From positions 157,163-221,162 of the forward strand of contig CAWFFO010000012.1 of the NCBI GenBank assembly GCA_963815135.1: DNA of 64,000 bases, written 5' to 3'. The notes beneath the pieces were generated by a model. That model saw only the letters and a program-made list of their open reading frames with translations. It was not told the DNA's origin and did no database searches. Each line of letters starts with the position of its first letter. Position 1 is the first letter of the stretch. Below are positions 1-7,774 of this stretch, piece after piece. Position numbers and translations under genes: made by a program. Source of the DNA: CAIWTU01 sp963815135 (GTDB lineage Bacteria; Desulfobacterota; Desulfuromonadia; Geobacterales; Geobacteraceae).

Positions 1-111
1 AGTCAGGAGCCCCAAAGGCGGGTAGCAGGCTTTTTTGGAAATGAATTTCAGGGCGTGTCGGAACCCCCAGAACGTATCGGGGTATTTCGGATAAACGAGA
101 AGGGTCTTCAT
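1..111 (-). CDS. B12-binding radical SAM protein, N-terminal fragment (runs off the left edge)
   Basis: Only the first 37 codons are in the window. The translation starts MKTLLVYPKYPDTFWGF and continues to a YPPLGLLT motif, the usual opening of cobalamin-binding radical SAM proteins: a Rossmann first strand (LLVYP) followed by the PPLGLL turn. The radical SAM core itself lies outside the window, so reaction and substrate cannot be told. An in-frame ATG at 129 adds six residues and is a possible alternative start; 111 matches where relatives begin. The gene is divergent from the Dabb gene at 427. Confidence 0.6.
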   Translation of the reverse strand, partial: MKTLLVYPKYPDTFWGFRHALKFISKKACYPPLGLLT

Positions 112-426
112 AATGATGCCGCCTTTCATATTTCGCCTTTTTTACGGGGATGTCCTGATGTTCAAGTGTACAGCCTCCGGAACTTTTCGCATGTAAATGT
201 AATGTAAAAGTGAAGAAAACGGGGTAAAGAGGGCAGGGGGCTCGCGCTTTGGGACACCGACATTTTTGCCTCAGGAGTGCAGATGAACGTAAATCATTGA
301 CAGTTGTCATGTCGTCAAGGTAAATATGTATAAAACTGAATAAATTTCCATCCGGAAAGCCGGTAGATTTCAGTAAAGAGAGGAGTCGGGGCTTTTCCGG
401 AACAAACTCTTCCAGGAGACTACAGA
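112..426. other. Gene-free divergent promoter region
   Basis: This 315-base gap separates the radical SAM start (minus) from the Dabb gene (plus). At 297-310 it holds TTGAC-AGTT-GTCAT, one base short of the TTGAC-N4-GTCAA operator form of HcpR/FNR-like regulators and also containing a TTGACA -35 hexamer. The ribosome site of the next gene (AGGAG) is at its right end. I see no other structure. Confidence 0.35.
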
Positions 427-720
427 ATGTTTACCCACATTGTTTTTTTCAAACTTGGCGATCAATCCCCGGAAAATATCTCGGAGATGAGGAACATGCT
501 GCTGAGCATGACCGGCAAGATACCGCAGCTTCGGCATCTCGAAGTCGGCGTCGATATCATACGCTCCGAAAGATCATACGATCTCGTGTTGATAACCAGA
601 TTCGATTCTCTCGAAGATATGCGTGACTACCAGGCGCATCCCTTCCATGCGGGAGAAATAATTCCGTATGTAAGAAGGATGTCGGAGTCTGTTGTCGCTG
701 TGGATTACGAGTCGGAATGA
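427..720 (+). CDS. Dabb-domain (stress-responsive alpha/beta barrel) protein
   Basis: A 97-residue protein that is essentially one Dabb domain: MFTHIVFFKL opening strand, a helix, then LVLITRFDSLEDMRDYQAHP, the characteristic dimer-interface strand and helix with the H-P pair before the final strand (VVAVDYE). Members are small dimeric ferredoxin-fold proteins, some with lyase or cyclase activity, many of unknown role. AGGAG lies 8 bases before the ATG. The next gene starts 13 bases downstream, so the two are probably cotranscribed. Family assignment is firm; function is not known. Confidence 0.85.
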   Translation: MFTHIVFFKLGDQSPENISEMRNMLLSMTGKIPQLRHLEVGVDIIRSERSYDLVLITRFDSLEDMRDYQAHPFHAGEIIPYVRRMSESVVAVDYESE

Positions 721-733
721 GGATGAACAGTAA

Positions 734-1279
734 ATGGATATGATGCTGAACTACCTCAATTTTGTGGACAAGGTAGACGGTCTCTGCCGGACAATAGAAA
801 AGGAATATGTTGAAAATATTGCCTGCCGCAGGGGGTGTGACGGCTGTTGTCGCCACATTTCACTGTTTCCGGTGGAAGCGGTAAATCTTGCGCAGGGGCT
901 GCTGCGGCTTCCGGAAAAAGATGCGATTCAAATCAGGGAAAAAGCCCGCGCCGCTTCCCCTGACGGACCCTGCCCGCTGCTTGAAGACGGCGCTTGCCGT
1001 CTTTATGCCTTCCGCCCGATAATTTGCCGTACCCATGGGCTCCCCATCCTGACCAGAGAGTTCGGCAATCCGACAATCGACTTTTGTACGAAAAATTTCA
1101 GGGAAATTGAATCTCTTCCCGGCCGCGCGGTTATCGATCTCGATCTCCTCAATACCTCGCTGGCGGCGATAAACGCCCTGTTTGTTGCCCGATTCTTCAC
1201 TTGCCCGCCTGAAAAAGAACGTCTTACCATTGCCGAGGCTCTGCTTCTTCATCAGGATTCTACCGACCTTCACCTGTAG
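734..1279 (+). CDS. YkgJ-family cysteine-cluster protein
   Basis: 181 residues. Cysteines sit as CRRGCDGCC near residue 33, followed by GPCPLLEDGACRLYAFRP and CRTHGLP; this CxxxCxxCC...C...C...RPxxCR pattern defines the YkgJ/UPF0153 family, thought to bind zinc or an iron-sulfur cluster. The rest is helical and unremarkable. The gene follows the Dabb gene by 13 bases. The C-terminal part has no recognised domain. Biochemical role is unknown; family assignment rests on the cysteine pattern. Confidence 0.85.
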   Translation: MDMMLNYLNFVDKVDGLCRTIEKEYVENIACRRGCDGCCRHISLFPVEAVNLAQGLLRLPEKDAIQIREKARAASPDGPCPLLEDGACRLYAFRPIICRTHGLPILTREFGNPTIDFCTKNFREIESLPGRAVIDLDLLNTSLAAINALFVARFFTCPPEKERLTIAEALLLHQDSTDLHL

Positions 1280-1642
1280 GCCCGCTATTCTAATTCTGCT
1301 CAATTGACTACCAGGTGACAATCAAGTTTTTCCTTAATTAAACTGCGGTATTTTATGTGCCGCCAGACTCTCCCCGCTCCGACAAGTTGACAAATATAGT
1401 TAAAGTTTGCGGCAAATGTGACGATTAAGATATCTATCCAGCCGGGAAACTGGTGTTCAGTTTTGAATGTCCCAAGTCGGTTTTTTTTCATTCCGACCGA
1501 AAAAAGGCGGTCTGAGTTAACTGACAATTACCGGGCCTCCCTCCTGCTGGAATGGATGACATCCCGGACTTATTGCAAATACAAAAGTCATGCTCATAAA
1601 AGAGTGGCTTTTTATTCAGGTTAAACAGGTAAAGGAGAAACC
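1280..1642. other. Gene-free stretch before the chemotaxis operon
   Basis: A 363-base gap with no convincing coding frame. It contains a TTGACA at 1386-1391 with AT-rich sequence after it, which could be a -35 element, but no clear -10 stands out. The strong ribosome site of cheW (AAAGGAG) closes the gap. I see no riboswitch or terminator hairpin with a U-run here. Confidence 0.3.
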
Positions 1643-2137
1643 ATGGATACAGGAGAAAAAGAAACGAGACAATATCTGACCTTCAAACTGGCTGAAGAAA
1701 CCTTTGCGGTTAACGTGGCCAAGGTTCGGGAAATCCTCGATTTCATAAGCATCACCAAGGTGCCGCGGACCCCGGATTTCATGCGCGGAGTCATAAATCT
1801 CCGGGGCAGCGTCGTGCCGGTCGTGGACATGAAGCTGAAGTTCGGTATGGAAGAGACCGAGAAAACCGTTGATACCTGCATCATTGTCCTTGAAGTGGCG
1901 ATCGATGACGAAACGACGATTGTCGGAGCACTGGCAGATTCCGTTGAAGAAGTAGTCGAACTGGAGCCCGGGCAGATCGAGCCGCCGCCGCGCATCGGCA
2001 TGAAGCTGGATACCGATTTCATCAGCGGCATGGGCAAGATCGGCGAGGAATTCGTTATTATCCTCGATACCGACAGGATCTTCAGTTTTGAAGAGGTCGA
2101 GACATTGGGCGAAATGAGCGAACCGGACGCCGCATAG
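1643..2137 (+). CDS. cheW: Chemotaxis coupling protein CheW
   Basis: 164 residues, close to the family length. It opens with QYLTFKLAEETFAVNVAKVREIL, the first beta barrel of CheW, and keeps the invariant RGSVVPVVDMKLKFG segment (about residues 55-70) that contacts receptor and CheA. The C-terminal half (IEPPPRIG, FISGMGKIGEEFVIILD) is the second barrel. CheW bridges the receptor tips to the CheA kinase at the inner membrane. It is the first gene of the operon, preceded by a strong AAAGGAG site, and is followed 41 bases later by a receptor gene. Confidence 0.95.
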   Translation: MDTGEKETRQYLTFKLAEETFAVNVAKVREILDFISITKVPRTPDFMRGVINLRGSVVPVVDMKLKFGMEETEKTVDTCIIVLEVAIDDETTIVGALADSVEEVVELEPGQIEPPPRIGMKLDTDFISGMGKIGEEFVIILDTDRIFSFEEVETLGEMSEPDAA

Positions 2138-2178
2138 ACATATATGGGAATTTACAATTATTCAGGAAAGGGAAAAAT

Positions 2179-5100
2179 ATGAGTTATGGAATGAGTGGAA
2201 ACGAAATTAGCCTCAGGGCGAAACTGTTTGCCGGATTTTTTTTCGCGGCGTGTATTGTCGGTTTGATCGGAGGTTACGGCTACCTTCGTATAAGTGCTCC
2301 TGGTGCAAACGGCGGGACGACTCTGCTGGTAATCACCGTAATCGGCATGCTTGTTGTCATGGGTCTCGGGTTGTTCATCAACAGTTTTGTCAAACGTTAT
2401 CTTGAGCCTGTTCAGGATGCCGCGAAACGCATCGAACAGTTGAGCCGGGGGGAAATCTTCGATGAGATAAGCGAAGGCTACCAAGGTGAATTTGCCGGAC
2501 TCAAGGAAAGTCTCAATCGTCTGAGAAATGCCCTCGATGAGTTACGCGTCGATGTGAGAGAGATGTGCATATCTTCCTATGAAGGATTGCTCGACAAGCG
2601 GGTCGATCCGGACAGGCACGAAGGTTTCTTTTCGAAAGTAGTCGGTGGCATGAACAATATCTTCGAGAATGTGACCGCACCTCTTAAGCTGTCTGCTGTG
2701 TACATGGAAAAAATCAGCAAAGGCGAGATACCCGAAAAAATTTCCGAAGAATACCGGGGCGACTATAACGGCATCAAGGAGAGCACCAACCATTTCGTTG
2801 ATACGATGAACGAGCTGCGTTGCGAGCTTGAGATGCTGATCAAGGCAAGCAAGGACGGTGATCTCGGAGTCAAGGGTAACGTTTCCCGATTCCAGGGCGA
2901 GTGGGCAGATATCGTAAAGGGGCTGAACGAACTGATATACGGTTTCGGCGCGCCCATAAGGGTCATAGCTTCTTATCTGGACAAGATCGGCAAGGGCGAT
3001 ATCCCTCCCAGAATTGTCAATGAATACAATGGCGCATTCAAGGCAATCAAGAACAATCTCAACGGCATGATAGACGCCATCAAGGCACTGGTCGATGATA
3101 GCGAAATGCTTGTAAACGCGGCTGTCAGGGGAGAGTTTGAAACACGGGCCGATGCATCGAGGCATAACGGCGAATATCAGGTTATTGTTGAAGGAATCAA
3201 CAAGACTCTCGATACGGTCGTTGACAAGAACGGCTGGTACGAAGCGATCATCGATGCGGTGCCGTTCCCGATCCATGTAACCGACATGGATATGAACTGG
3301 ACCTTCCTGAACAAGCCGTTTGAAAAGCTGCTGGTGGAAGCGGGCCAGATCAAGGACCGCGACTCGGCGCTGGGCGCGCCGTGCTGCAACGCCGCCGCCA
3401 ACATTTGCAACACGGACGGCTGCGGCATCAAGCAGCTGAACAAGGGGGTGCCGGAGAGCTTCTTCGACTGGCACGGTTCCAAGTGCAAGCAGGACACTTC
3501 ATATCTTGTCAACAAGAAGGGCGAGAAAATAGGCTACGTCGAGGTGGTGCAGGATCTTACGGCAATCATCAAGGCACGCGACTACACCAGGGATCAGGTG
3601 GAAAAGATGGCGGCCAACCTGCTGCTTCTGGCCGAAGGCGACCTGAATCTCGATCTCGATCTTGCGGAAGCGGACCAGTACACGAAGGAAGCTTACGACA
3701 ATTTCGCCAAGATTAACAGCAGTCTCGCTTCGGTGAAGAGCGCTGTCGGCGGCATGATCCAGGATACCGAGACACTAGTCGAAGCGGCTCTGCACGGCGA
3801 TTTCGAAAAGCGGGCCGATGCATTACGGCATAACGGCGAATACCGGACCATCGTTGAAGGCATAAACAAGACCCTGGATACGGTTGCGGACAAGAACGGC
3901 TGGTACGAGGCGATCATCGATGCGGTGCCGTTCCCGATCCATGTAACCGACATGGACATGAAATGGACTTTCATGAACAAGCCGTTCGAGAAACTGCTGA
4001 TGGAAGCGGGCCGCATCAAGGATCGAATATCTGCGCAGGGCCTCCCGTGCAGCAACGCCGCCGCCAACATCTGCAACAATGATGGTTGCGGCATCAAACA
4101 GCTCAACCGGGGGGTCACGGAAAGCTTCTTCGACTGGCACGGCTCCAAGTGCAAGCAGGACACTTCTTATCTTGTCAACAAGAGCGGTGAGAAAATAGGC
4201 TACGTTGAAGTTGTCCAGGATCTGACCGCCATGATCAGCGCCAAAGATTACACCCAGGAAGAGGTTGAGCGCCTGGCGAACAACCTGCTGCTGCTGGCCC
4301 GGGGCGACCTGGGTTTTGACGTGAATATCAAACCGGCCGACCAATATACGAGGGAAGCCCATGAGAACTTCTCCAGGATCAACAACAGTCTCAAAGAAGT
4401 AAAAGGCTCCATGGAAGAAATCACCGAAGTTGCCAAGGAGATTGCCGACGGCAACCTGATGGTCAGCGTCAAACCGCGTTCTCCGGAAGACGAGTTGATG
4501 ATTGCCCTGGCAAGCATGGTGGAAAAACTGAATGGTGTCGTAAATGATGTCAAGAGCGCTGCGGATAACGTGGCGGATGGCAGCAAGGAAATGAGCAGCA
4601 ATTCCGAACAGATGTCCCAGGGGGCAGCCGAGCAGGCCGCGTCGGCGGAAGAGGCTTCATCCTCCATGGAACAGATGTCCTCCAATATCAGGCAGAACGC
4701 CGATAATGCGATGCAGACGGAAAAAATCGCGGTTAAGTCATCGGAAGAAGCCCAGGAAGGCGGCAAGGCCGTCGCCCAGACTGTGTCGGCAATGAAGCAG
4801 ATCGCGGAAAAGATCAATATCGTCGAGGAAATCGCCCGCCAGACCAACATGCTGGCGCTGAACGCCGCAATTGAAGCGGCACGCGCCGGCGAGCACGGCA
4901 AGGGGTTTGCCGTGGTGGCCGCCGAAGTGCGCAAGCTGGCCGAACGCAGCCAGTCCGCTGCCGGCGAGATCAGCGAACTTTCCGCCAGCAGTGTCGAAAT
5001 CGCCGAAAAGGCAGGCGCATTACTGGCCAACATCCTGCCCGGTATCGAAAAGACCGCCGACCTGGTGAAGGAGATCACTGCCGCCAGCCGTGAGCAGGAT

Positions 5101-5436
5101 TCTGGCGCCGAGCAGATCAACAAGGCCATTCAGCAGCTCGATCTGGTTATCCAGAAAAACGCGGGCGCCGCAGAGGAAATGTCTTCAACGGCTGAAGAGT
5201 TGTCGGCCCAGGCCGAACAGCTGCAGTCTGCGGTAGCATTTTTCCGCACCGAAGATACGCATCGGGCTTCCGCGGCAAGCAAGCCCAGAGTGAAAACGGC
5301 CGAGCCGAAAGCCGCGGTAAAGATAGCGGTAAAAGCGCAGGCCAACGGCTATCAGAAAAAGCAGGCAATCCCGGAAAACGGATTTGCCTTTAATCTCGAC
5401 ACGGATCACCTGGATTCACAGTTCGAGAGATTCTAG
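2179..5436 (+). CDS. Methyl-accepting chemotaxis protein with poly-HAMP chain and duplicated cysteine-rich PAS module
   Basis: 1085 residues, about twice the usual receptor length. Two membrane spans lie at about residues 15-34 and 45-67, joined by a short loop, so there is no periplasmic sensing domain. A long series of HAMP-like units (repeated GEIPEKISEEYRGD- and R.NGEY.-type motifs) follows. A unit of about 221 residues is then present twice: HAMP pair plus PAS (PAS cores near 350-465 and 572-690). Each PAS carries ICN.DGCGIKQLN and FFDWHGSKCKQDTSYL cysteines. The C-terminus is the cytoplasmic signalling hairpin (RQTNMLALNAAIEAARAGEH, near 890). It should sense an intracellular or redox cue and control CheA; the ligand is unknown. 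Confidence 0.93.
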   Translation: MSYGMSGNEISLRAKLFAGFFFAACIVGLIGGYGYLRISAPGANGGTTLLVITVIGMLVVMGLGLFINSFVKRYLEPVQDAAKRIEQLSRGEIFDEISEGYQGEFAGLKESLNRLRNALDELRVDVREMCISSYEGLLDKRVDPDRHEGFFSKVVGGMNNIFENVTAPLKLSAVYMEKISKGEIPEKISEEYRGDYNGIKESTNHFVDTMNELRCELEMLIKASKDGDLGVKGNVSRFQGEWADIVKGLNELIYGFGAPIRVIASYLDKIGKGDIPPRIVNEYNGAFKAIKNNLNGMIDAIKALVDDSEMLVNAAVRGEFETRADASRHNGEYQVIVEGINKTLDTVVDKNGWYEAIIDAVPFPIHVTDMDMNWTFLNKPFEKLLVEAGQIKDRDSALGAPCCNAAANICNTDGCGIKQLNKGVPESFFDWHGSKCKQDTSYLVNKKGEKIGYVEVVQDLTAIIKARDYTRDQVEKMAANLLLLAEGDLNLDLDLAEADQYTKEAYDNFAKINSSLASVKSAVGGMIQDTETLVEAALHGDFEKRADALRHNGEYRTIVEGINKTLDTVADKNGWYEAIIDAVPFPIHVTDMDMKWTFMNKPFEKLLMEAGRIKDRISAQGLPCSNAAANICNNDGCGIKQLNRGVTESFFDWHGSKCKQDTSYLVNKSGEKIGYVEVVQDLTAMISAKDYTQEEVERLANNLLLLARGDLGFDVNIKPADQYTREAHENFSRINNSLKEVKGSMEEITEVAKEIADGNLMVSVKPRSPEDELMIALASMVEKLNGVVNDVKSAADNVADGSKEMSSNSEQMSQGAAEQAASAEEASSSMEQMSSNIRQNADNAMQTEKIAVKSSEEAQEGGKAVAQTVSAMKQIAEKINIVEEIARQTNMLALNAAIEAARAGEHGKGFAVVAAEVRKLAERSQSAAGEISELSASSVEIAEKAGALLANILPGIEKTADLVKEITAASREQDSGAEQINKAIQQLDLVIQKNAGAAEEMSSTAEELSAQAEQLQSAVAFFRTEDTHRASAASKPRVKTAEPKAAVKIAVKAQANGYQKKQAIPENGFAFNLDTDHLDSQFERF

Positions 5437-5459
5437 TCTCCGGAAATTCCAATTTTGAA

Positions 5460-5515
5460 CGCTCCCCCCTCCCTTCGATGAGAGGGGGCTCCCTTGTGGG
5501 AGAGGGGAAAATTGT
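5460..5515. repeat. GC-rich hairpin remnant between the two receptor genes
   Basis: The gap holds CCCCTCCCTTCGATGAGAGGGG followed at once by a second CCC...GGG palindromic stretch (CTCCCTTGTGGGAG). It resembles the dispersed intergenic palindromes of this group rather than a terminator: no U-run follows, and both neighbours belong to the same operon. Confidence 0.45.
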
Positions 5516-5549
5516 AATCCGAAACACCAAATCCGAGGTAAAGGTCGAA

Positions 5550-6737
5550 ATGAAAAACGGAACGATAAAATTTAATGTATTCACCGGATCGCTGCTTCTG
5601 GCAGCGTCAGTCCCTTCACTCATCCGGGATGACACGATTCGCATCATAACCGCCGGTTCACTGTTTATCGTTCTCACGGCGGTTGCCTGTGTGCTGGCCG
5701 GGAAAATACTCACTAACGGCAAATCGGAAGAAGAGCATAAAATTGATATGAGTATTTCTCCTGATCCGGACCACGACCCGGTTCAGGAATTCCTTGAAAG
5801 AAAAATGCAGATGATCCCGGTTCTGACAAACCAGCTTGACAGCGTGATCCAGGAAACTGAAACAGCCGTGCTTGAGATCGGCGATAAATTCATGAATATC
5901 GTTTCCCATGCAAGGAATAACGCGAGGCGTGCAGCCAATGCCTTCGGAGAAGTCATGGGTGCCGAAGGGGAAGGAAGCGATGCCCTCATAAAGCTGAGCA
6001 GGGAGGCGCTGGCGGCGGTAATGGAGAATCTGCGCGATGTGAGCGATGTGGCCAGGCAGGCGCTGGGCAACATACAGGGCATGAACCGGACCATGGAAAA
6101 GATCAGCGAAGTGGTCCAGGAGATCGAATACATCGCCGACCAGACCAATCTGCTTGCGCTGAACGCCTCAATTGAAGCGGCAAGGGCCGGCGAGCACGGC
6201 AGGGGATTCGCCGTTGTAGCCGACGAGGTGCGCAAGCTGTCGGCGCGTTCAACCACGGCGGCAAGCGAAATCGGAAAGCTGATAAAGAAAGTCGAGTCGG
6301 AAATTAACGTCATTTACGCGGAAACTGAAATGAGCGCGGAAAAAAACGGGCACCGTTCGAAGGAATCGGAAGAAATCATGAACAACACCCTGGGCAGGCT
6401 CGATAACGTAATGAACAGGGTACGCGGCGAACTTGACAGCCTGTCCGCCGATACGGAATCCCTTGCCGGTGAAATCAGCGGGGTTGTCTTTTCCATGCAG
6501 TTCCAGGATATCACCAGGCAGAAGATAGAACATGTCATAGAGCCGCTGAAAGCGTTTAAAACGGAGTCAGAAGAAATACTGCGGATGGCCTGCGAGCCCC
6601 TCGCCGGTATCAGAGGACAGACTTCCAATGGCGGCATGACATGGCTCGAAAACATGTATACCATGGAGTCGGAGCGGCAGGTCATGATGGAGACTTTGTC
6701 ATTAGTGAAAGAAGAACCTGTTTTAACTGTTTTCTAG
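5550..6737 (+). CDS. Membrane-bound methyl-accepting chemotaxis protein without a large sensor domain
   Basis: 395 residues from the ATG at 5550, chosen because the upstream in-frame ATG at 5478 lies inside a repeat hairpin while GAGGTAAAGG precedes 5550. Two hydrophobic segments sit close together at the N-terminus (about 10-25 and 30-50), then a coiled region and the receptor hairpin tip DQTNLLALNASIEAARAGEH. The C-terminal FSMQFQDITRQKIEHV is typical of short receptors with this layout. With no obvious ligand domain it may act as a partner for the long receptor next to it. Confidence 0.88.
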   Translation: MKNGTIKFNVFTGSLLLAASVPSLIRDDTIRIITAGSLFIVLTAVACVLAGKILTNGKSEEEHKIDMSISPDPDHDPVQEFLERKMQMIPVLTNQLDSVIQETETAVLEIGDKFMNIVSHARNNARRAANAFGEVMGAEGEGSDALIKLSREALAAVMENLRDVSDVARQALGNIQGMNRTMEKISEVVQEIEYIADQTNLLALNASIEAARAGEHGRGFAVVADEVRKLSARSTTAASEIGKLIKKVESEINVIYAETEMSAEKNGHRSKESEEIMNNTLGRLDNVMNRVRGELDSLSADTESLAGEISGVVFSMQFQDITRQKIEHVIEPLKAFKTESEEILRMACEPLAGIRGQTSNGGMTWLENMYTMESERQVMMETLSLVKEEPVLTVF

Positions 6738-6977
6738 CCAGGCTCAGTCCGGAAACCCGCATAATTACTTTCAAGAGCGGGGTTGGGGCTTTACCGGAGC
6801 AAACAGAACGGTTTTTATGCAAGCAATCAATTCGAGGATAAATGCCCGAGCTGACTGTTTTTATTTTTTCGTGTAGCAATGGTTCAGAATTTCTGTTTGA
6901 TTCGGGAAAGACGCGACCACGGTCCTGGCAGATGCTTTCCTGATGGAAGCTAACTATAATTTACGAGGTAAAGCGAA

Positions 6978-7343
6978 ATGGCACACACCCTTTTGATTGT
7001 TGACGATTCCGCGTCAATGCGGCAGATGGTCACTTTTACCCTGCAGGACGCCGGGTACGAGGTAATAGCGGCGGGTAACGGCAGAGAGGCCCTGGGCAAG
7101 CTGGATGGCGGCAAAATATCCATGGTGATCACCGACCTGAACATGCCGGAAATGGACGGCATCGAACTGATCAGGCAGCTTCGGGGAAAGCCGGGATACA
7201 AATTCATTCCCATAGTCATGTTGACCACGGAATCGCAGGATGCCAAAAAACAGGCGGGAAAGCAGGCAGGGGCGAGTGGCTGGATGGTCAAACCGTTCAA
7301 ACCGGAGCAGCTGGTGGAAACGGTCAGAAGATTCGTAAAATAG
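6978..7343 (+). CDS. cheY: Chemotaxis response regulator CheY
   Basis: 121 residues, a single receiver domain. The acidic pair is D9-D10 (LLIVDDSASMRQ), the phospho-acceptor aspartate D53 (VITDLNMPEMDG), the T/S switch lies in MLTTES and the conserved lysine in VKPFKP. CheA would phosphorylate it and CheY-P would act on the flagellar switch or another output. There is no output domain. GAGGTAAAG precedes the ATG. It sits between the receptors and cheA in operon order. Confidence 0.94.
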   Translation: MAHTLLIVDDSASMRQMVTFTLQDAGYEVIAAGNGREALGKLDGGKISMVITDLNMPEMDGIELIRQLRGKPGYKFIPIVMLTTESQDAKKQAGKQAGASGWMVKPFKPEQLVETVRRFVK

Positions 7344-7362
7344 CCAGGACGGAGAATAACAG

Positions 7363-7707
7363 ATGAACTGTCACTTCCTGCAGTCCACGGAGAGCGGTAT
7401 TTTGACCATTACCGGAGAAATGGGCATAGAACAGGCTTCGGAATTGAAATCGTCCCTGGCGCAAGCGCTTGAGCAGTCGCCGCGGATCGAGGTGGACCTG
7501 TCCGGGGTGGAATCCGTGCACCTGTGCTGCCTGCAGCTGCTCTGCACGGCCCACAAGAACGCGGTGCAATCGGGGAAAATGCTGGAACTCCGCAACGCAG
7601 GAACAGAGTTCCGGAAGGGCGCGCTTGATGCCGGATTTATCCGTCACACGGGATGTCTGGATGAGTGCGGCACGGTCTGTTTCTGGCTCGAACGCGACGG
7701 GGACTGA
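7363..7707 (+). CDS. STAS-domain protein in the chemotaxis operon
   Basis: 114 residues with an anti-sigma-factor-antagonist/STAS fold: LTITGEMGIEQASELKSSL, then IEVDLSGVESVHLCCLQLL, where relatives usually have a phosphorylatable serine after the LSGV strand. Here the matching stretch reads SVHLCCLQ, so the usual serine position needs alignment. Such proteins are common beside CheA in Geobacter-type clusters and may link chemotaxis to a partner kinase or phosphatase. It starts 19 bases after cheY. Confidence 0.85.
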   Translation: MNCHFLQSTESGILTITGEMGIEQASELKSSLAQALEQSPRIEVDLSGVESVHLCCLQLLCTAHKNAVQSGKMLELRNAGTEFRKGALDAGFIRHTGCLDECGTVCFWLERDGD

Positions 7708-7774
7708 AGCAAGCTTCAGGATGATAACAGGGTGAACGGGACAATACATTTGAAGTTGGCGACAGGGGCAATAC

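Noticed and set aside
2542..3474. Long minus-strand frame (310 codons) inside the first MCP
   Set aside because: It mirrors the codon pattern of the receptor on the plus strand, repeats at 3823-4362 because the receptor is internally duplicated, and matches no family.
6770..6850. Possible GEMM-type cyclic dinucleotide riboswitch suggested by GGAGCAAACAG
   Set aside because: The second conserved block (GGGACGCAAAGCC-like) and the tetraloop helix are missing.
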